Translations under genes and position numbers: made by a program | The notes under the pieces: generated by a model | Told to the model about the DNA's origin: nothing | What the model saw: only the letters and a program-made list of their open reading frames with translations | Databases searched by the model: none | Assembly (NCBI GenBank): GCA_018873225.1 | Contig: JAEILZ010000009.1 | Coordinates: 2,533,501-2,597,500 of the forward strand | Origin: [Phialemoniopsis] sp. UDSM-2020 | Lineage: Eukaryota > Ascomycota > Sordariomycetes > Thyridiales > Thyridiaceae | Reading direction: 5' to 3' | DNA length: 64,000 bases | Shown here: positions 45,514-57,430 of the stretch, one piece after another | Position numbering within the stretch: the first letter of the stretch is position 1 | Layout: every line of letters starts with the position of its first letter

Positions 45514-47397
45514 CTACTCTGAGACCACCGGCTTGGGGACTTTAAACAGAGGACCATACGCGAGCTGCAGAAGAGACATCTTGACCCTGGTGACTTCGTT
45601 GCTGTACTCCTGCTCATTCTTCACGCCAGCCTTGATCGCGTCGTACGCAGCGTCAAAGGCTCCCCAACCAGCATACCTCCTTGGACCCCACGGATCACCT
45701 TTGCTAACCTCTTCATCCTGTTCTACTGTGCGAACCGTCCACCCGGCGATCTCGTCGCATATCGCAATCTTGGCCTGGCTCTCGCTTCCAGCCCCGATGC
45801 CCGTCACGCTATATGCCTCCCACGGGGCTTCGCCGTTGGCAAACGCGATCCATCGCCGCGCAGTCTCGCAAGCTTGTCTTTTCAGCCAGTGGTCCCGATG
45901 AGTAGGGTATCTGTCGAGCAACGTGAGGAAGAGGAAGAGAACATCGACGAAATGGTGACCCGGAGTGAAACTATGCTGGCTTCCGGGGAATGGGTTTGAC
46001 AGTGCGAAATGGTAGCGATACACATTTCTCTTCTTTCCAGAACTTGCCAGTGTTCGGGCTAGTCTGTGGTAGTCGGCGGAGAAGGCTAGATCTCCGAGGA
46101 ACAGGCTCATCTGCATCCAGGCCCTGTTGCGCTCGATCGTTTCTGTGGAAGGTATACCGTAGGCGGCGAGTAATGACTCTGCTTCGCGTTCAGGAAGCAG
46201 CCCCTTGACCGCGTCGGTAAGGCGAGTTTGAGGGCAGTCCTTGAGGAGGTGGAAGCACAGCTGACCTTCCCAGAACACATCTCCCACTACTACATCACCT
46301 AGCCATTCGCAACTGGCAATCAGACCCATCTGGCTTGTGATCGTAGGCTGACCCTTCGTGAATAAGGAATCCTTGGTAGAAACACCTGGAACTGGTCCAG
46401 TGTACGGTGTGACATGCGCACCAGGGCACAGAGCAAGTGACATGGGATCAACCTGCCTCAGCGCAGACAGCCTTTCTTCTGACGTCGCATGGTCGATATT
46501 GAAATGCTTCAAGATGGCCCGATATTCCATATCCTTGTCTTCGAACGAAGATTCGCCCAGAATAGTACCAGACTGCAGCACCGCGCGGTCGAAGAGGCGG
46601 ACAGAAGACCCGCATATCTGGTAGACCAACGACATGCTGCCACCTGACTCTCCAAACGCTGTGATGTTGTTGGCATCTCCGCCAAACCCGCCAATGAACT
46701 TTTGTACCCAGAGAAAAGCTTGTCTCTGGTCTTGGAGTGTCAGGTTGAACGGTCCAGCCGCGGCTCTGGATGCGGGGTCTGTAGCCTGGTATTCGTCCAG
46801 TATGTCGGTACATACCAGGCTGCCAAACCAATTGAGGCGGTAGCCAACATTGACAAGGATGACAGGCTGAGAGATCGAAGCGGAATACGCCGCGAGATTT
46901 GCGTTGGAGTGCAGACCGTCCACGTGGCCGACGCCGTCTTGCATGCCGCCCCCGTGGATGTAGACCATGACAGGGAGGCCCTTCAGAGAGTTGCCTTTGG
47001 ATACCACATGGCTCTCGGGCACAGATATCGAGACCGTGAGACACGTCAGGTCGTCGTAGACAAACCCAATATCATCCTCCAACGGTCCACCATATGGATC
47101 GCACCACATAGGGTGGACAGCCCCTGATTGGGGGCATGCTGCGCCAAAGGTGGTAAAGTCACGGTATGGACGGCTGTCAAAATCTTCGGGGATGTTGTCG
47201 AGGAGCTGTGCAGGCGAGAATCGCTTAGGCACCGTGGCGTAGGGGGCGGAGCGGAATTGGACAACGGGGCTTTCTGGGAAATGAGGTGAAGTGATCCGTC
47301 GACCCGTCAGATTCCCCAGCTGGGGATGATCGAGGGTGTGCCTGGGGCCATCGTACGGCACCTTGCCTTGTTTCTCCGCAATTCCTGGGGAAGACAT
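45514..47397 (-). CDS. Type-B carboxylesterase
   Basis: Intronless 627-residue carboxylesterase/lipase of the cholinesterase family. VYIHGGG (146-151) forms the oxyanion hole and FGESGGSMS places nucleophile Ser251. The canonical VNVGYRLNWFG (183-192) and LQDQRQAFLWVQKFIGGFGG (221-240) are present, and the catalytic His is probably in TPGHHF. No signal peptide is obvious, unlike most fungal secreted members, so it may act inside the cell. It is divergent from an MFS transporter, consistent with coupled uptake and hydrolysis of an ester. Confidence 0.92.
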   Translation of the reverse strand: MSSPGIAEKQGKVPYDGPRHTLDHPQLGNLTGRRITSPHFPESPVVQFRSAPYATVPKRFSPAQLLDNIPEDFDSRPYRDFTTFGAACPQSGAVHPMWCDPYGGPLEDDIGFVYDDLTCLTVSISVPESHVVSKGNSLKGLPVMVYIHGGGMQDGVGHVDGLHSNANLAAYSASISQPVILVNVGYRLNWFGSLVCTDILDEYQATDPASRAAAGPFNLTLQDQRQAFLWVQKFIGGFGGDANNITAFGESGGSMSLVYQICGSSVRLFDRAVLQSGTILGESSFEDKDMEYRAILKHFNIDHATSEERLSALRQVDPMSLALCPGAHVTPYTGPVPGVSTKDSLFTKGQPTITSQMGLIASCEWLGDVVVGDVFWEGQLCFHLLKDCPQTRLTDAVKGLLPEREAESLLAAYGIPSTETIERNRAWMQMSLFLGDLAFSADYHRLARTLASSGKKRNVYRYHFALSNPFPGSQHSFTPGHHFVDVLFLFLTLLDRYPTHRDHWLKRQACETARRWIAFANGEAPWEAYSVTGIGAGSESQAKIAICDEIAGWTVRTVEQDEEVSKGDPWGPRRYAGWGAFDAAYDAIKAGVKNEQEYSNEVTRVKMSLLQLAYGPLFKVPKPVVSE

Positions 47398-47897
47398 TGT
47401 TCTAGGTGGTAGCCAATTTTCAACCCCGAGGATGGTGATGGTGTGCTAGGTATGGTATGCTTGTGGCCGTGACCATGAAATGATCCCTACTCCATGACAT
47501 TTAATGGCCAAGCCAATGCCATCTGGACCACCAATGCCTTGTGCTGGCATATGCCTCACACTGGAATTTGTCTCGAATGGGGAATTGTCTTGATGGATTG
47601 ATCAGCGGCCTGGCAAAAGATCTTGGCCGCTAAGTAGAGACGGCTTTGCCCGATTTGGAAAATTCCCCAATTAGCTGGATCGGCCGGCTCCGAGTCACGA
47701 GTTCATTGATTTTTCTCGCCTCGGCGGAACACACACTTCATTTCTCGCCCACTAGTGCATGGATTGGACCCCATGGGGAGAGTTCAGCTTGCTTGAAAAT
47801 GGGATATTAAAGGGCGAGTCAGCTCGCTGTTGACAATTTTCGTGGAGTCTCGTCACTACCATCGATCATAATCGCATATCCGACACTCTGTTCAACA
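47398..47897. promoter_or_regulatory. Divergent promoter with two GGGGAATT elements
   Basis: Holds GGGGAATT at 47579-47586 and the inverse AATTCCCC at 47661-47668, and a TATTAAAGG-like box near 47804 about 90 bp before the transporter start. Shared by carboxylesterase and transporter. Confidence 0.5.
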
Positions 47898-49754
47898 ATG
47901 GCTGATACCAGGACTGGATCGAAACATGGCGCTGAGGCAGAGCATGTCGCTGCTCCAGTGTCATCTCCAGAGACACTTGAACACGAAGTCCATCACCCTC
48001 AAGCATGGTTCAGTTGGAAGCTGTTCTTTAGCAGTGAGTGACAACATATTCTTGACCGAGTTATGATGCATAGAAGCTGACAGTCGAAAGTGATCATTAT
48101 TGGCCTCTCTTTTGGATTGTATGGCTATGACAACAACTTTGCTGCTCCACTCATGCAGCTGCCTTTGTTCATCGAGAAGTACCAAGGCCCAGGACTCACG
48201 TTTACTGTACGATACCATGATCCTTCCTTGACCGAACCTCCCCAAGAATGGGACTTGCAATGCTGACACCGTGGTTTGACAGGCCAAAAACTTGAACCTT
48301 CTCATCCCAGTGCCACTCGTCGGAGCAGCCCTCGGCACCTTTATCGCAACCCCGGCCATGAAGCGGCTTGGCAGAAAGAAGGCCTTTATTGCGTCGTACC
48401 TTTTGCTCTGTGTACCTGGCTCGTTCCTCCAACTGTTTGCACCGAATATCGGCGCCATGGTTGCAGGCCGGTTCTGGAATTGTAAGCAACCCTCCTAGAG
48501 ATAACCGGGAGCCAGGGCAAGCCAAAGCTCTTGCCAAGTGTATTTGCTAATCTCAAGCGTTTAGATATTGGGATCAGCATCCTGACTACGACAGCGCCGC
48601 TCTACTTGACCGAACTCGTTCCAGCCCATGTCCGTGGTCGCGCCATCGGCTTCTGCGTTGCAGGAGTAGCGGCCGTGGGCGTCCTCTCTGCTACTATTGT
48701 CTGGGGCACCGAGAAGATCAACGACTCGAGGCAGTACAAGATTCCTCTCGCAATCCAGGCCGCGGTCCCAGTCGTTCTCGCTCTTTTGACCCTCTTGGTT
48801 CCGGAGTCACCAATGTGGTATACACTACAGGGCCGACACGAAGATGCCCAGCGGGTTCTGCTGTCCCTGCGTCGTGGAAACGTCGACGTCGTCGACGCAG
48901 AATTACAGATGCTTCACCGGGCTGTGAGTGCAGATGCCGCCAGGACTCAAAGCGTGAATTTCTGGAGCATCCTCAACCGTGATAATCTGCAACGAACCCT
49001 GACCGCAGGCGCCCTGCTCAGCGCCTCCCAGGTTGGTGGCCAGATCTTGGTCGGAACCTACGCTACGATCATCCTTGTTCAGAGCGGAGTCGGCAACCCG
49101 TTCCAGATCACCATCATTATCACTTGCACTCAGTTCCTGGGCACGATGATCGGGCCCTACCTCGTGGATAGAGTAGGCCGCAGACCTGTGGCACTTGTCG
49201 GTTTCTCCATTCTGCTTGTGCTTAACCTGGCCGCCGGATCGTTGGCCGCTGTTGGTCTCGCAACCGAGAGCCAGCAACTTGGTCTCGCGGCAGTGTTTAT
49301 TCTCTTTGGTTTCTTCAACGCAGCCTCATTCCAATCATTGTGAGTCACGTCTCAGAGGAGGACCTTTTCCATATTCTGACATGCTAATATCTTCTTTTCC
49401 CTCAGAGGTTTCGTCTTGCCAACGGAGATTGCACGGCCTGCGCTTCGCGAACCTACCATGTCTTGGACGACCTTCTGGTCTTACGCCACAGCAGTCATCA
49501 CCACTTTTGCTGTTCCGCAGATCATGAACCCCGATGCAGCGAACCTCGGCGCTCGAACGGCTTTCATATTCGCCGGTTGCCTCGTGCTGACTCTGATCTG
49601 GGCTTACTTCTTCGTCCCCGAGACTGCCGGTCGTACCCTGGCCGAGATTGAGGAGATGTACAGCATCGGCTTGCCGGTGTGGAAGTGGAGGGGTTACAAG
49701 TGCAGCGTCGTCTCGGAGGTCAATGGTCCGGAGGGAGAAACCAAGACTGTTTAG
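47898..49754 (+). CDS. MFS sugar/quinate-type transporter
   Basis: Predicted 524-residue transporter. Exons 47898-48033, 48091-48206, 48283-48481, 48565-49339 and 49406-49754 keep phase. Sugar-porter signatures are FGLYGYDNNFAAPLM (helix 1), AMKRLGRKKAF, YLTELVPAHVRGRAIG, the PESPMWYTLQGRHEDA loop, YLVDRVGRRPVALVG and the C-terminal VPETAGRTLAEIEEMY. The protein lies in the plasma membrane with 12 helices. Divergent from a carboxylesterase and near a regulator and two other esterases, it may import a sugar or aromatic ester. The substrate is not readable from sequence. Confidence 0.9.
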
Positions 49755-50937
49755 ACTCTCCGACCGCGCGTGACTTCCTGGAGATTCAGTGTTTCAGCGA
49801 TAGGCGTTTCGTTGCGCTTGGCATACTGGCTCCGTAGGACTTCAGCAACACATCAAAAAGATCAGCAGGTTAATAGATCAGGTTGTGGGTTACTACCCGG
49901 ACTATCTACATTAGTGAGAATAGCTTTAATCATAAGTTTGAAGTACCAACATACCGGCGCGACGCATGTTCTGTTTCGCAGTGAATGTCAGTCATGCAAA
50001 CTCAACACATATGATCTCAAGATGATGCCGGGTTGTGTTCTCGACTGCGAGCTTACATTAAGAGGTCTCCAACATTTGAAAGCATTAGATAATGAACAGG
50101 GCCTTAGAAGGTTGACAAGGCAGCTAAGAATCAAGTCCAGCCCAACATGTATTCGCTGACTGGGTGCTTGTTCTGATATCATTTGAAAGCCCGACTACAA
50201 GTATCGCACGAGAACGCGTTCGCCTTGAGCCACAGTCATGGCTTTCGTCAAGTCGTGCATCGTTGAGCGCAACGCAAGGCGTAATGAACTGTCACACATT
50301 GGTACCACCGAAAGCTATATCGGCCTTGCTGCCAGTGTACATGTCGCCAGTGGTCTGAATTATTGATTTCTGAGCCCACCTGCTAGCTAAAACCCGAAAT
50401 CTAGAAAACTTTCCACATTTCCTTCTCGAAACTTTTGTTAGGTGGTCGGGACTTCTGCATTGTGTGCCAATCTTCTCTCGATTCGTGTCTCTATCTCAAC
50501 ATAAATGCACCGTCCTCTATCTAGACAATAATACGGACAATGACCTCTAACTAAGAAGCTTAGTCAATAAGCGAGATTAATCATTGCACGAAGGAACAGT
50601 TGAGATGTACTGGAGGGATAAGCTTGACGTTGCGGGGCAAGTCCGGACAGTCGGAAAGGCTTGGCTGTGTTGATGGCCTGGTAATCGACTACTTTATCAC
50701 ATAACCGTAAAATTTGCATCATATTGGCCTTAAAGAGATGTCTTGTCCGTATCCAAATAATGTATATAGATATTGCTAAATATGGCCGGCATAATTCAGC
50801 GCTTGTCAGGCGGAAAGGACTGTCAGAGACGTCCAGCATATCGTATCCACTTATCACAACAGACGATCCCCAGCAAACTAAGAGACCGGCCATTGCCAGC
50901 TACCCACCAGGTACGCGAGCTTCCTCAAGTTCTACTA
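49755..50937. other. Convergent intergenic region, nothing recognised
   Basis: About 1.2 kb between converging genes. Open frames on the plus strand near 50724-51314 are shadows of the cupredoxin gene. No repeat or gene seen. Confidence 0.45.
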
Positions 50938-51864
50938 CTAGGCCGAGAACCTGGAGCCAGCGTCAGCCCTATCGATACCGGTTCGAATTGCTCCGGATGG
51001 CCTCTGGCCTGCTCTCCCCGATCCGACTTGTCCGAACGGTATTCGACCCGTCTGCCCACCGCGCTGCCCGCCCGTCTGTCCACCACGCTGCCCACCTGTC
51101 CGTCCACCTGTCTCCGTTTCGTTGCTTGGCTGAGAAACGGCAGGTGGAGCGGCGGCCGGAGGAGCGGCGGCTGGCGGGTCGGCGAAAGATGCAGCCTGGA
51201 CGGAAATTGTACCAACTATTCCACCTGAGGCCGCACCGCCATCCACAACAGTCTGCACCTGGGAAGCCGCCTTGGCGTAGTTTGGAAGTTGGTTGGCGTT
51301 TGTACTGTGGCTGATCGTTAGCGATTTCTGTATATCTAGACTGCGAACACACGCAACCCCCTCAAACGTACGGGTTGACCACCATGACCTGGCCCTGTAT
51401 GCAATGACCACCTGTAGCGCAGTATAGGAACATGGTATCCCTGCTGGTCACCTCCACGTTGAAGGTGCCGACCTCGGCCTGGCCTGCCTGAAATGGGATG
51501 TGGCCACTGTGGAGGGCGCCTGGGTCGGTGGCTTGCAAAGGCTGGCATGGGGCATCTTCGGCACTCTGTGTGACCGTGTGGTTGCCGTTGGCGAACTGGA
51601 ACTGCAAGATGTCGCCGACACCTGCTGTGACGGTATTCGGCACGAATGTGTTTTGTGCGCCACCGACCACGACCGGAATGATGGTCCTACCGTTCTGGCG
51701 GGTTGCGAAGTTGGTCGTGCCTGGAATAAGCAGTCAGAAAAGGTCGGGCGGATAGAGATACATGGTTACTCACCGCGTACAGCGTCGTCGTGGATGCTGT
51801 CTGACACAGGCAAGCCTGTGACCGACGCAATGAGAACAACGACGGGAATTGGAAGGAAGTGCAT
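50938..51864 (-). CDS. Secreted cupredoxin-like protein with Gly-rich tail
   Basis: Predicted 268-residue extracellular protein. Exons 51864-51774, 51720-51372 and 51304-50938 keep phase. A signal peptide (MHFLPIPVVVLIASVTGLPV) leads to a cupredoxin fold: VVVGGAQNTFVPNTVTAGVG, the NGNHTVTQS strand with the His ligand, and FLYCATGGHCIQGQVMVV with Cys and His ligands. This is the fungal extracellular serine-rich/cupredoxin family. The tail is Pro/Ala then Gly/Gln/Arg-rich with TGGQRGGQ repeats, with no clear GPI signal. A TATATAAA (minus strand, 51999-52006) lies about 140 bp upstream. Role unknown, probably wall or copper related. Confidence 0.87.
51046..51111 (-). repeat. 24-bp in-frame tandem repeat encoding TGGQRGGQ
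   Basis: Two full units and partial flanking copies in the tail of the cupredoxin-like gene. Such low-complexity repeats may vary in number among strains. Confidence 0.7.
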
Positions 51865-52940
51865 GATGGATCCTGACGAGAAGAGAGAAAGCACGCGCGC
51901 AGCTCATTAATGAAAGAATATAGGTTGAATGACAGGCCGGTCAACGGGAGCTGCTCAATAAAAGTTCAAAGTCTTTCCAAAGGATTACGAGGCTTCCTTT
52001 ATATATCCTATAAACTCCATCCCTGAAGAAAATCGAAGAGTTGGTCGCCATACCCGGTCAACCATCCCCTTAAATTGCCAAGGTGATTCAATACACGCCG
52101 AGAGCACCCTTGCAGATGCTGGAGTAACTCTGCTCCACACGACTCCTTATCATGAACACCGAAAAGTCTAGCTAGCCAATATACTCAGCTGTGTGAATAG
52201 GGGACACAAGGCATCCGACGCTCGTATCCGTGTGTGCTGACTGAGTTGCGACCCCCCTGGTCGTCCTCTGCTCAACCGGTGTCGGACGATGAAACAAAGA
52301 CATCGGCGAACAGACCTGACTAAACCCACGCTCCCTCGACAGACAACATATCTTGGAGAAGCAGACGTAAAATACCATAGAGTCACAAATTGATTGTTGT
52401 CCAGACGATAGCGCTAGAGTGATTCAAACAGGCCCTGGTTGTTCCCCTCGCCCCCAACAGAAGCTCCAACGCTCTCAGTATCTCGATAATTGTACGAAAC
52501 ATGCTGTGGTCTGGCTCTGCTAGATCTCTATCATTGTCTGCTGCATAAGGATGATCGCCATTTGATCGGAGTATGCCTGCTTGTCACCAGGGCTCCCAAA
52601 AGACCGGGTCCTTTGAACCTCCACACGAAACAAACTTTCCATACGTTCTAGCCAATTGAACGAGACGTCAAGTTCGCCCAGAAACGACCAAAATGATTTC
52701 GCAGCGAGAGGGGGCTCGACGCTAGGTTTGAGCATGCCGCCAGGCGGCCTCAACAATGTAGCGTCTCACCAACGACGGGTGGGCCAATAGGCAATCGATA
52801 CGAAACCGAGACTGGGGGGTTTCATGACTTGGCGAGGAACCACTGTCGGTTTCGTATTTAAAGCTCATTCGACATCAACATACCTCATTTTTCATTTGCT
52901 GGCAGATTCCCCAGCTATCTTCAAGAATGGTTATATCGAC
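51865..52940. promoter_or_regulatory. Divergent intergenic region
   Basis: About 1.1 kb between cupredoxin and the Zn2Cys6 gene. It holds TATATAAA at 51999-52006 (minus strand). No gene is supported. Confidence 0.4.
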
Positions 52941-54355
52941 ATGCCGTCTTTGGGCTACAGGAAATCACGCAACGGATGCTTGAGATGCAAGCAGCGCAGA
53001 GTCAAAGTGAGACCCGCGCACCCAACCGCCGATCATTGTTGGTTGCCACTAATCTGCCAATCCAGTGCGACGAAGGTGTCCCCTGCGGAGCATGCGCCCG
53101 ACATGGTCTCACATGCAGCCTCTCGATGCTCTGCGCTTCTCTACGTGGCGGGAATCCCGCACAGCAGGGTGCTCCTCCTGGAGGCAGTGTGTTATCGGCC
53201 GAGAAGCTGAAGAACCGTCGAGACACCGAGTTTCGAGTATCTCGACGGCAATACAAGCAGCTCCAGCCCAAGCAGCATGCTCTCCGTGGTACCGACTCAG
53301 TCTCTCCTACGGACGATCTAAACACATTAACCGATCCTCACCTCTTGCCTGGCCTAGATCCATACCCGTGCTTTGCAAGATTCATCAACGAGCGGACTAC
53401 CGAACCATCCCATACCGGGGTCAATGCCTGGAACAGCGACCTAGTGCTCATGAACCAGTGAACCTCGAGCACGTACCAAACTTTGCCGAGGGCTAAAGAG
53501 GTCCATAAGGTCTGGCAGATACAGGTCCCCCAAATGGGCTTGCATTACCAATTTCTGATGCATCAGCTTCTCGCCATTGCAGGTTTCCACCTCGCCTTCA
53601 ACCATCCGGAGAGACGACAGTTCTACCTGTTACAGGCATCACAGCACCAGAACCTTGCCATTCGCGGGATGAGAGTGGCACTGTCGCATATAACGCACGA
53701 GAACTGTCACGCTCTATTCGCCGCTGCGGCATTACTTGTGCTCGGTGGAAACGCGGCCATCACCATCCAATCCGAGAAACCGAGACCGACAATCGAGGAC
53801 ATGTTGGACATATTCCTCTTGACAAGGGGAGTACATGAGGTGCTCAGTACATCTCCGGAAGACGTTCTTTCCAGCGGTCCCATCGGCGAATTATTCTGTC
53901 CGCTCAGGGACCCCGTGACAGGCTTGACAGGCACACTGGAATCCCTCATCGACCGTCTGCTTATCTTGCAAGATCTACTGACGACCCGTAACCACTCAAC
54001 CAATGTGAGTAATCTGGTGCAGGCCAGCATCATCGATTTAGTTCGATGCATCCGTTCTGCGGCTGCTAATGCTGAGACGCCGGACGTGGAGATGAGGGTT
54101 GTGTCAACCTGGCCCACTAGCCTCGACGCGGAATTCATAACCCTGCTTCGTCAAGATAACCCTGCCGCATTGTCGGTACTCGCCCATTTCTGTGTTGTTC
54201 TGCACGATACAGAGGCCTCCTTTTGGTACGTACAGGGATGGGCTTGTGGCGTCCTGACATCAATTCAAGATCGCATTGGGCCATCGTGGAAGGATCTCAT
54301 CGAGTGGCCGCTTTGTCACATTTCTGGCGTAAATGTGCGAAACCCTGAGCTCTGA
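52941..54355 (+). pseudogene. Zn2Cys6 transcription factor interrupted by an in-frame TGA
   Basis: Exon 1 (52941-53006) and exon 2 from 53066 give a normal N-terminus: RNGCLRCKQRRVKCDEGVPC and GACARHGLTC, a full Zn2Cys6 cluster. The frame meets TGA at 53459-53461 right after LVLMNQ, then continues in the same frame as TSSTYQTLP and WQIQVPQMGLHYQFLMHQL, the conserved middle domain, to a stop at 54355. Relatives carry an uninterrupted L-M-x-x-Y/F-T-T-x-T segment here. No intron can remove the stop without deleting conserved residues. Likely a nonsense-inactivated gene; stop readthrough or an assembly error are alternatives. Confidence 0.78.
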
Positions 54356-55227
54356 TAAACCGTCACTATACAACGATTTACCTGATATTGCACGCGTGGC
54401 AGGGTGGATCGTGCCGGGTTCGCATCTGACAAGAGAGGAGTGTAGCCTCACAGTCAGGAGAGTGCATGTACAGTCCAACAACTTGAGCGCTACCTTCCAC
54501 GATGAATGAAAGTAGATTAGGGTGTTTGCTATGGGAGACTTTGATTATTATGCTGTTATTGAGTGCCTTCAATGTGTTGGTCATGCACCCCGACCCTTCC
54601 TCGCTGATTACAAACGTGTTTCCCCAACGACAGGTATCAGTGCAATCTTACAAGGGGGCTTGAAAAGGACGTCTTGAGCAACGTTGGCCAATTGAGTCTG
54701 TATCCGAGTGCGAGTGCGTAAGCGAGTTTCGCACGGTACTTTCAAGCGGATCCTGGAGACTTGGCCTGGATATCTTAGCTGGGCGTGCCCAGCTCAGAGG
54801 TTTCAGAATCATTACTTCCACCTTGTCCATCATCCTTTTCATGAAACAGAGACCGGGAAATACAAAAGAGGAGTAACACTACTCCTTGTCGTGAGGTAAG
54901 TCTAAGCGTCACTGATTTTTCACGCAAATTGTTTGGTTCGGCCGCTTGAAATACATGTGGTTCGGCAAGATCGGGTACGCGAGACCAGGTACGTAACTCA
55001 ATTCAACTCGTGTAGTCTATCGTCATCTCAATATACACTTGAGCCCTATTCTCATCGTTTGCTCCATTGCGGCGACAGTACTCTCAGCTCTGCGTTTCGA
55101 TAACGAAGTATTGACCAGCGAAGAAAAGGTGCCAAACGAAGGGGTTCTGGGGAGAAAAGGAAAAAACAGTAAGCTGAATGAAAGAGCGAAGGGCGACATC
55201 TTAAAGCAAGTCAGCGGCTATAATATA
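54356..55227. other. Intergenic region, nothing recognised
   Basis: About 870 bp between converging genes. Short random frames only. Confidence 0.45.
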
Positions 55228-57430
55228 CTAGATGACGTTATCAGCATCAAATGGCCCTTGTCTGTCATTCCTGTCGGCCATCTCGTCCTTCTCCCACGGC
55301 AGTGGTCCCAGCTCTGGGGCGTCGAGACTGCCCTGAGAAGGTGTACGAATCGCAGGACTCAAGCGATCAAACACAAAGTCGGGCGATGCCTCGGATTCGG
55401 CGTCTGCCGGCTCTTGAACTTTCTTTGGCCAGGAAGCTAACTTCCAAGCAGCACGCTCGAACCTCCTTTTCACAGCATCATTCAACCCCACAAGGCGAAA
55501 CTCGACATGCGCGCCTCCGTAAAATCGAAGTTCCGACTTGATTTCGTCAATAGCATGCAGACCGGATGAGTCGATGAACGTAACTCGGGACATATCGAGC
55601 ACGACGATCTGCAATCTCGGAAGAGTGCGGTCGCTTTGTCTCAGATTAGCTCTACGCCGCAGATGTCGGACGTATTTGATTTCACAGTCGTTCCAGGCTC
55701 GGTCGTGCTTTCGACGAACAGAGAGAACCGCGTCGTGGTACGTCTTCGCGTAATCCACAACGTGTCTTTTTGTTTTCTCCGCATTGGCCCATATGAGATC
55801 GTTCTCGAGTCGCATAACGCAGACACCCAGTGGTATTTCCACGTTGCCCTGCGATTCAGACAGCGGAGTCATGTCACAATCATTGCCCAAGTCCGCACTG
55901 ACAATCGGCCTTGGGCGCGCTAATATAGCACGGAGAATCGTGTATATAGCCACTATCAGCAGGCCGACCTGAAGCCCCGTCAGGGGAGTCGCGACTAACG
56001 TTGTGTTGAACGTGATGAGAAAGGTGGCCCAGTCGGCAAAGGACCACTTCCAATACTTGCTCATCTCCCGGCGAAGGCATGACATCAATGACAGCAACGA
56101 TGATGACCGCGGCCACGGCGGGCAGAGGTAGCAGTTCGACGAAGCTGCTTAGGTAGTACATGCCGGCTCCGATAGTTGCCGCGACGAACAGACCTGAGAG
56201 GGGGCTCCTGACTCCCGACGTCGCGAGGACAGCAGCCCGCGACATGTCGCCCCCGCCGACTGGGAGTCCACCGACAAGGGAGTTCGCAATGTTGGATACG
56301 CCGAGCTGGACCAGTTCCTGACTTGGGTCGAGTGAGTATCCTCGGATGCGTGAGAGAGCCTTGGCCACGATGACATGCTCGGCTGCTATTCCCAGCCAAA
56401 GCATAAAGCTTGGGAGGAAGAGATTTTGAGCAAGCTGGAAGTTCAAACCCTGAACGACCCCAAGTTCTGTCTTGACGGGTCCCACGTTATGCCAGAGAGG
56501 GGCATCGCGATTTCGATGTACCACGGAGCTGATCCAAGGAGTCAACAGAAGAATTAGGAGGTTGCGACTGGAGGTGAGCAGTCGGGGCAACCTGTACTTG
56601 CCCGCCCATTTCCTCTCAATCTTTTGTAGAACAACAAGGGCGAATATGCAGCCAGATCCAAGTCCGAGGGCAGCAGGGTTTGTCTGGGGTAGCTTGGCAA
56701 TGAAGTCGCCCGTGAGCTGCGCGACCAAGGGACTGACTCCAACCAAGCCAAACAGCGATGCAAACTGACCCATATAAGCAACAATAGACATGCCACATGT
56801 AAATCCGAGCACGATGGGTACCGAGAGCGAGTCGAAGAGAAACCCGAGATTGAGAAGCCCAAAGATCAGCGACCAGATCCCAACACCTAGGGAGAGCGCG
56901 GCGACCACGATCACGATCGGTACTCCAGGTACTGCGATGCTCTTGATCATTTGCCCAACAATGATAGAGGGCATAAGCAAGGGGCCGATACTCATATCTG
57001 TGATGTGTTGTGAGATCAAAAGCACTACGGTAGTCTGACGATCAAAGAAAAGGGGCTACATACCTCTCGAGGTCCCCATGATGGCATATAGAATGCTTGG
57101 CATCCAGCTAGCAGCGAGTGCGACTTGGACCGGTAGACCCGCCAGTGCCGAGTACGTGACAGCCTGTGGAAACATGATGAGGCCGTCGGAGATGCCTGCA
57201 ACAATATCCTCGATAAGCCACATGGCGACGTAATCTGCAATCCATGTAGAGATAGGCACTTTAAGCAGAAGATAGTGTCCCGCGCCAGCACGGATTTCTT
57301 TCGCTCCTAGCCTCAACCCTCTGCCGACTCTCGAGAAATTCGCATCATCCCTCACAGTGGCGACGAGGGCAGTAATCTGGGTGCGAAGCTTTTTCATCAT
57401 AGCCATGGCTTTCGAGGTGGCCCCATTCAT
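55228..57430 (-). pseudogene. SulP sulfate/anion permease with STAS domain, frameshifted
   Basis: Exon 1 (57430-57064) holds AMWLIEDIVAGISDGLIMFP and ALAGLPVQVALAASWMPSILYA; exon 2 starts at 56997 with DMSIGPLLMPSIIVGQ. The permease runs to AAVIIVAVIDVM near 56066, after which this frame loses all similarity. The next expected segment (MSKYWKWSFADWATFL, then TGLQVGLLIVAIYTI) and a STAS domain (VVLDMSRVTFIDSSGLHAI) continue in another frame to a stop at 55228. No intron fits the junction; one extra base near 56066-56076 explains it. Membrane anion transporter, probably inactive if the sequence is right. Confidence 0.8.
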
